Shown here: positions 5,534-7,061 of the stretch, one piece after another
Numbering within the stretch: position 1 is the stretch's first letter
Layout: each line of letters begins with the position of its first letter
NCBI GenBank assembly: GCA_002313795.1
Contig: DCCL01000265.1
Span: forward strand, 3,425 to 10,485
Source of the DNA: Faecalibacterium prausnitzii
GTDB lineage: Bacteria > Bacillota > Clostridia > Oscillospirales > Ruminococcaceae
Reading direction: 5' to 3'
Length of the DNA stretch: 7,061 nucleotides
Translations under genes and position numbers: made by a program
The notes under the pieces: generated by a model
Told to the model about the DNA's origin: nothing
The model's input: the letters and a program-made list of their open reading frames with translations, nothing else
The model's database searches: none

Positions 5534-6811
5534 ATGGAAAAAACGGATAAGAGATACCAAGCATATATTGATATTCTGCGGGAGGAACTCATCCCTGCAA
5601 TGGGCTGTACTGAACCCATCGCGGTAGCATATGCTGCCGCAACGGCCCGGAACACGCTGGGTGAGCTGCCGGACCGTGTTCTGGTGGAAGCCAGCGGCAG
5701 TATGATCAAGAATGTCAAGTCGGTCATCGTGCCCAACACCGATAACATGAAAGGTCTGGAAGCTGCTGCCGCCGCTGGCATCGTGGCAGGCAAGCAGGAA
5801 AAGAAGCTGGAAGTCATTGCTGATGTGACGCCGGAGCAGACCAAAGCCATCCATGCCTATCTCAAGCAGGCAGACATTAAAGTCAAGCATGTTGAGAACG
5901 GCGTTACCTTTGACATCATTATCACCGTCTGGAAGGGCGAGCACACCGCTCAGGTGCGCATTGCAGTTTTCCACACCAACATCGTTCATATTGAAAAAGA
6001 CGGAAAGGTACTGGTGGACATCCCGGTCCATGGCGACGATGAAGAAACTCTGACCGACCGCAGCTTGCTTGATATGGAGCATATCTGGGACTTTGCCAAT
6101 ACGGTGGATGTGGAAGATGTCCGTTCCATTCTGGAACCCCAGATCAAGTACAACATGGCCATTGCGGAGGAAGGCCTCCGCGGCAATTATGGTGCAAACA
6201 TCGGCAGCGTGTTGCTGGACATGGAGGGTAATGATGTCAAGGTCCGCGCCAAGGCTTATGCAGCAGCGGGCTCTGACGCCCGCATGAACGGCTGTGAACA
6301 GCCAGTGGTCATCAACTCCGGCAGCGGCAATCAGGGTATTACCACCTCGGTGCCGGTCATCGTGTATGCACGGGAGCTGAAGGCCAGTGATGAAAAGCTC
6401 TTGCGCGCCCTGACCCTTTCCAATCTGACCACCATCCACGAAAAGACACCTATTGGCCGCTTGTCCGCCTATTGTGGTGCAATCAGCGCAGGTGCTGGTG
6501 CAGGTGCGGGTATTGCCTACCTCTGCGGCGGTGATTATGAAGCTGTTATCCACACAGTCGTCAATGCGTTGGCTGTCGTGTCCGGCGTCATCTGTGATGG
6601 CGCAAAGGCTTCCTGTGCCGCAAAAATCGCAACGGCAGTGGAAGCTGGCCTGCTGGGTTACAATATGTACATTCGGGGCAACCAGTTCCACGGCGGCGAC
6701 GGCATCGTGGCTAAGGGCGTTGAAAACTCCCTCAAGAATGTGGGACGCCTTGGCAAACAGGGCATGAAGGAAACCAACAACGAGATCATCGACATTATGG
6801 TCGGATGCTAA
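5534..6811 (+). CDS. L-cysteine desulfidase / SDH-alpha family protein (UPF0597, CyuA/YhaM-like)
   Basis: A 425-residue cytosolic protein of the serine dehydratase alpha-chain (SDH_alpha) fold, close in layout to E. coli YhaM/CyuA and to archaeal L-cysteine desulfidase. GCTEPIAVAYAAA (24-36) is the N-terminal signature and SGSGNQG (262-268) the central glycine loop. Cysteines C25, C314 and C354 match, as I recall them, the three conserved cysteines of the Methanocaldococcus enzyme (25, 282, 322), including the 40-residue gap between the last two. They are expected to hold an oxygen-labile [4Fe-4S] cluster. The family splits L-cysteine into pyruvate, ammonia and sulfide; some members may act on serine or related beta-substituted amino acids. 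GAGG (5521-5524) lies 9 bases before the start. It is the second gene of the operon with the permease. C254, C331 and C361 are further cysteines, and the chain ends in VGC. The family is secure, the substrate is not. Confidence 0.9.
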   Translation: MEKTDKRYQAYIDILREELIPAMGCTEPIAVAYAAATARNTLGELPDRVLVEASGSMIKNVKSVIVPNTDNMKGLEAAAAAGIVAGKQEKKLEVIADVTPEQTKAIHAYLKQADIKVKHVENGVTFDIIITVWKGEHTAQVRIAVFHTNIVHIEKDGKVLVDIPVHGDDEETLTDRSLLDMEHIWDFANTVDVEDVRSILEPQIKYNMAIAEEGLRGNYGANIGSVLLDMEGNDVKVRAKAYAAAGSDARMNGCEQPVVINSGSGNQGITTSVPVIVYARELKASDEKLLRALTLSNLTTIHEKTPIGRLSAYCGAISAGAGAGAGIAYLCGGDYEAVIHTVVNALAVVSGVICDGAKASCAAKIATAVEAGLLGYNMYIRGNQFHGGDGIVAKGVENSLKNVGRLGKQGMKETNNEIIDIMVGC

Positions 6812-6813
6812 GC

Positions 6814-6826
6814 AGTCTCAGAGACT
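6814..6826. repeat. 13-base palindrome after the desulfidase-like gene
   Basis: AGTCTC (6814-6819) and GAGACT (6821-6826) are exact reverse complements around a single A. It begins 3 bases after the stop codon. The loop is too tight for a full hairpin and no T run follows, so it is not a terminator. A role is not evident. Confidence 0.35.
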
Positions 6827-6879
6827 CCCTTCCTATTTCATAGCTATCTCCCTCTGCTGTAAGAGATCACAGTCAACCT

Positions 6880-6907
6880 GAGCGAGTATCTCCTGCTTGC
6901 TTTTTTC
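6880..6907 (+). terminator. Weak candidate terminator
   Basis: AGCGAG (6881-6886) can pair with CTTGCT (6896-6901), one pair being G-U, around a 9-base loop, and T residues follow at 6902-6906. The stem is short, so termination here would be partial. It lies about 70 bases after the desulfidase-like gene. Confidence 0.35.
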
Positions 6908-6980
6908 TCATAGCGAAACCCAAATCATACCTCCACCTTCTAAACTTGCCACGGGATCTCAGACAGCATTTCTCCTTAAA

Positions 6981-7029
6981 CACCAACGCCGCATTTCGAG
7001 TAGATCCGGAGTGCGGCGTTGGTGCTTTT
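6981..7029 (+). terminator. Intrinsic terminator at the right end
   Basis: CACCAACGCCGCA (6981-6993) is the exact reverse complement of TGCGGCGTTGGTG (7012-7024). Inner bases 6994-6998 and 7007-7011 add five pairs, two of them G-U, leaving an 8-base loop. CTTTT follows at 7025-7029. The stem is very stable but the T tract is short. It lies 169 bases after the last gene and could serve that operon, or a convergent gene beyond the window from the other side. Confidence 0.7.
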
Positions 7030-7061
7030 ATGGTACGGTCTTTGCACGGTTCGTGTTATTC

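Noticed and set aside
5492..6691. Long minus-strand open frame opposite the desulfidase-like gene (399 codons)
   Set aside because: Same reason: an antisense shadow of a well-supported gene, with a His/Asp/Cys-rich product of no known family.
1..7061. CRISPR array, tRNA or rRNA genes, insertion-sequence ends
   Set aside because: No regularly spaced repeats, no tRNA or rRNA signatures and no transposase gene or terminal repeats were seen.

Overview
The window looks like chromosomal DNA of a Gram-positive anaerobic gut bacterium of the Clostridia, most like Oscillospiraceae (Faecalibacterium, Gemmiger or Subdoligranulum type). This rests on the mid-range GC content, strong AGGAGG-type ribosome binding sites, consensus sigma-A promoters, a GntR/HutC regulator and oxygen-sensitive enzyme families. 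The taxonomic call is inference and no marker gene is present.

Layout. (i) 1-272, minus strand: the N-terminal part of a MobC-like ribbon-helix-helix mobilization protein that runs off the left edge. (ii) 273-980: no convincing gene. Positions 300-441 hold four tandem inverted repeats just upstream of the mobC-like gene and resemble an origin of transfer, so the left end of the window is probably the edge or remnant of a mobilizable element. (iii) 981-1969: a consensus promoter, a leader hairpin and a DMT/EamA-family transporter gene. (iv) 1973-3977: a promoter overlapped by a large inverted repeat, a URO-D-superfamily gene whose product carries the HxC...C zinc signature of cobalamin-dependent methyltransferases (MtaA/MtbA/CmuA type), then a GntR/HutC regulator gene and a strong intrinsic terminator. 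(v) 4118-6811: a promoter set among inverted repeats, an SLC13/ion-transporter-type permease gene, and 32 bases later a gene of the L-cysteine desulfidase / SDH-alpha (UPF0597) family. Terminator-like hairpins follow.

How the genes may work together. An exact 16-base motif occurs in opposite orientations in the leader of the URO-D-like gene (2043-2058) and at the predicted transcription start of the permease-desulfidase operon (4167-4182). The GntR gene lies between the two targets. The economical reading is a small regulon: the permease imports a small anionic or amino-acid-like compound, the desulfidase-like lyase breaks it down, and the URO-D-like protein moves or removes a methyl group, possibly from a methylated thiol or amine. 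The motif, the cysteine and histidine residues and the gene order are visible in the sequence. The substrate and the functional link between the genes are inference. No corrinoid-binding protein is encoded in the window.
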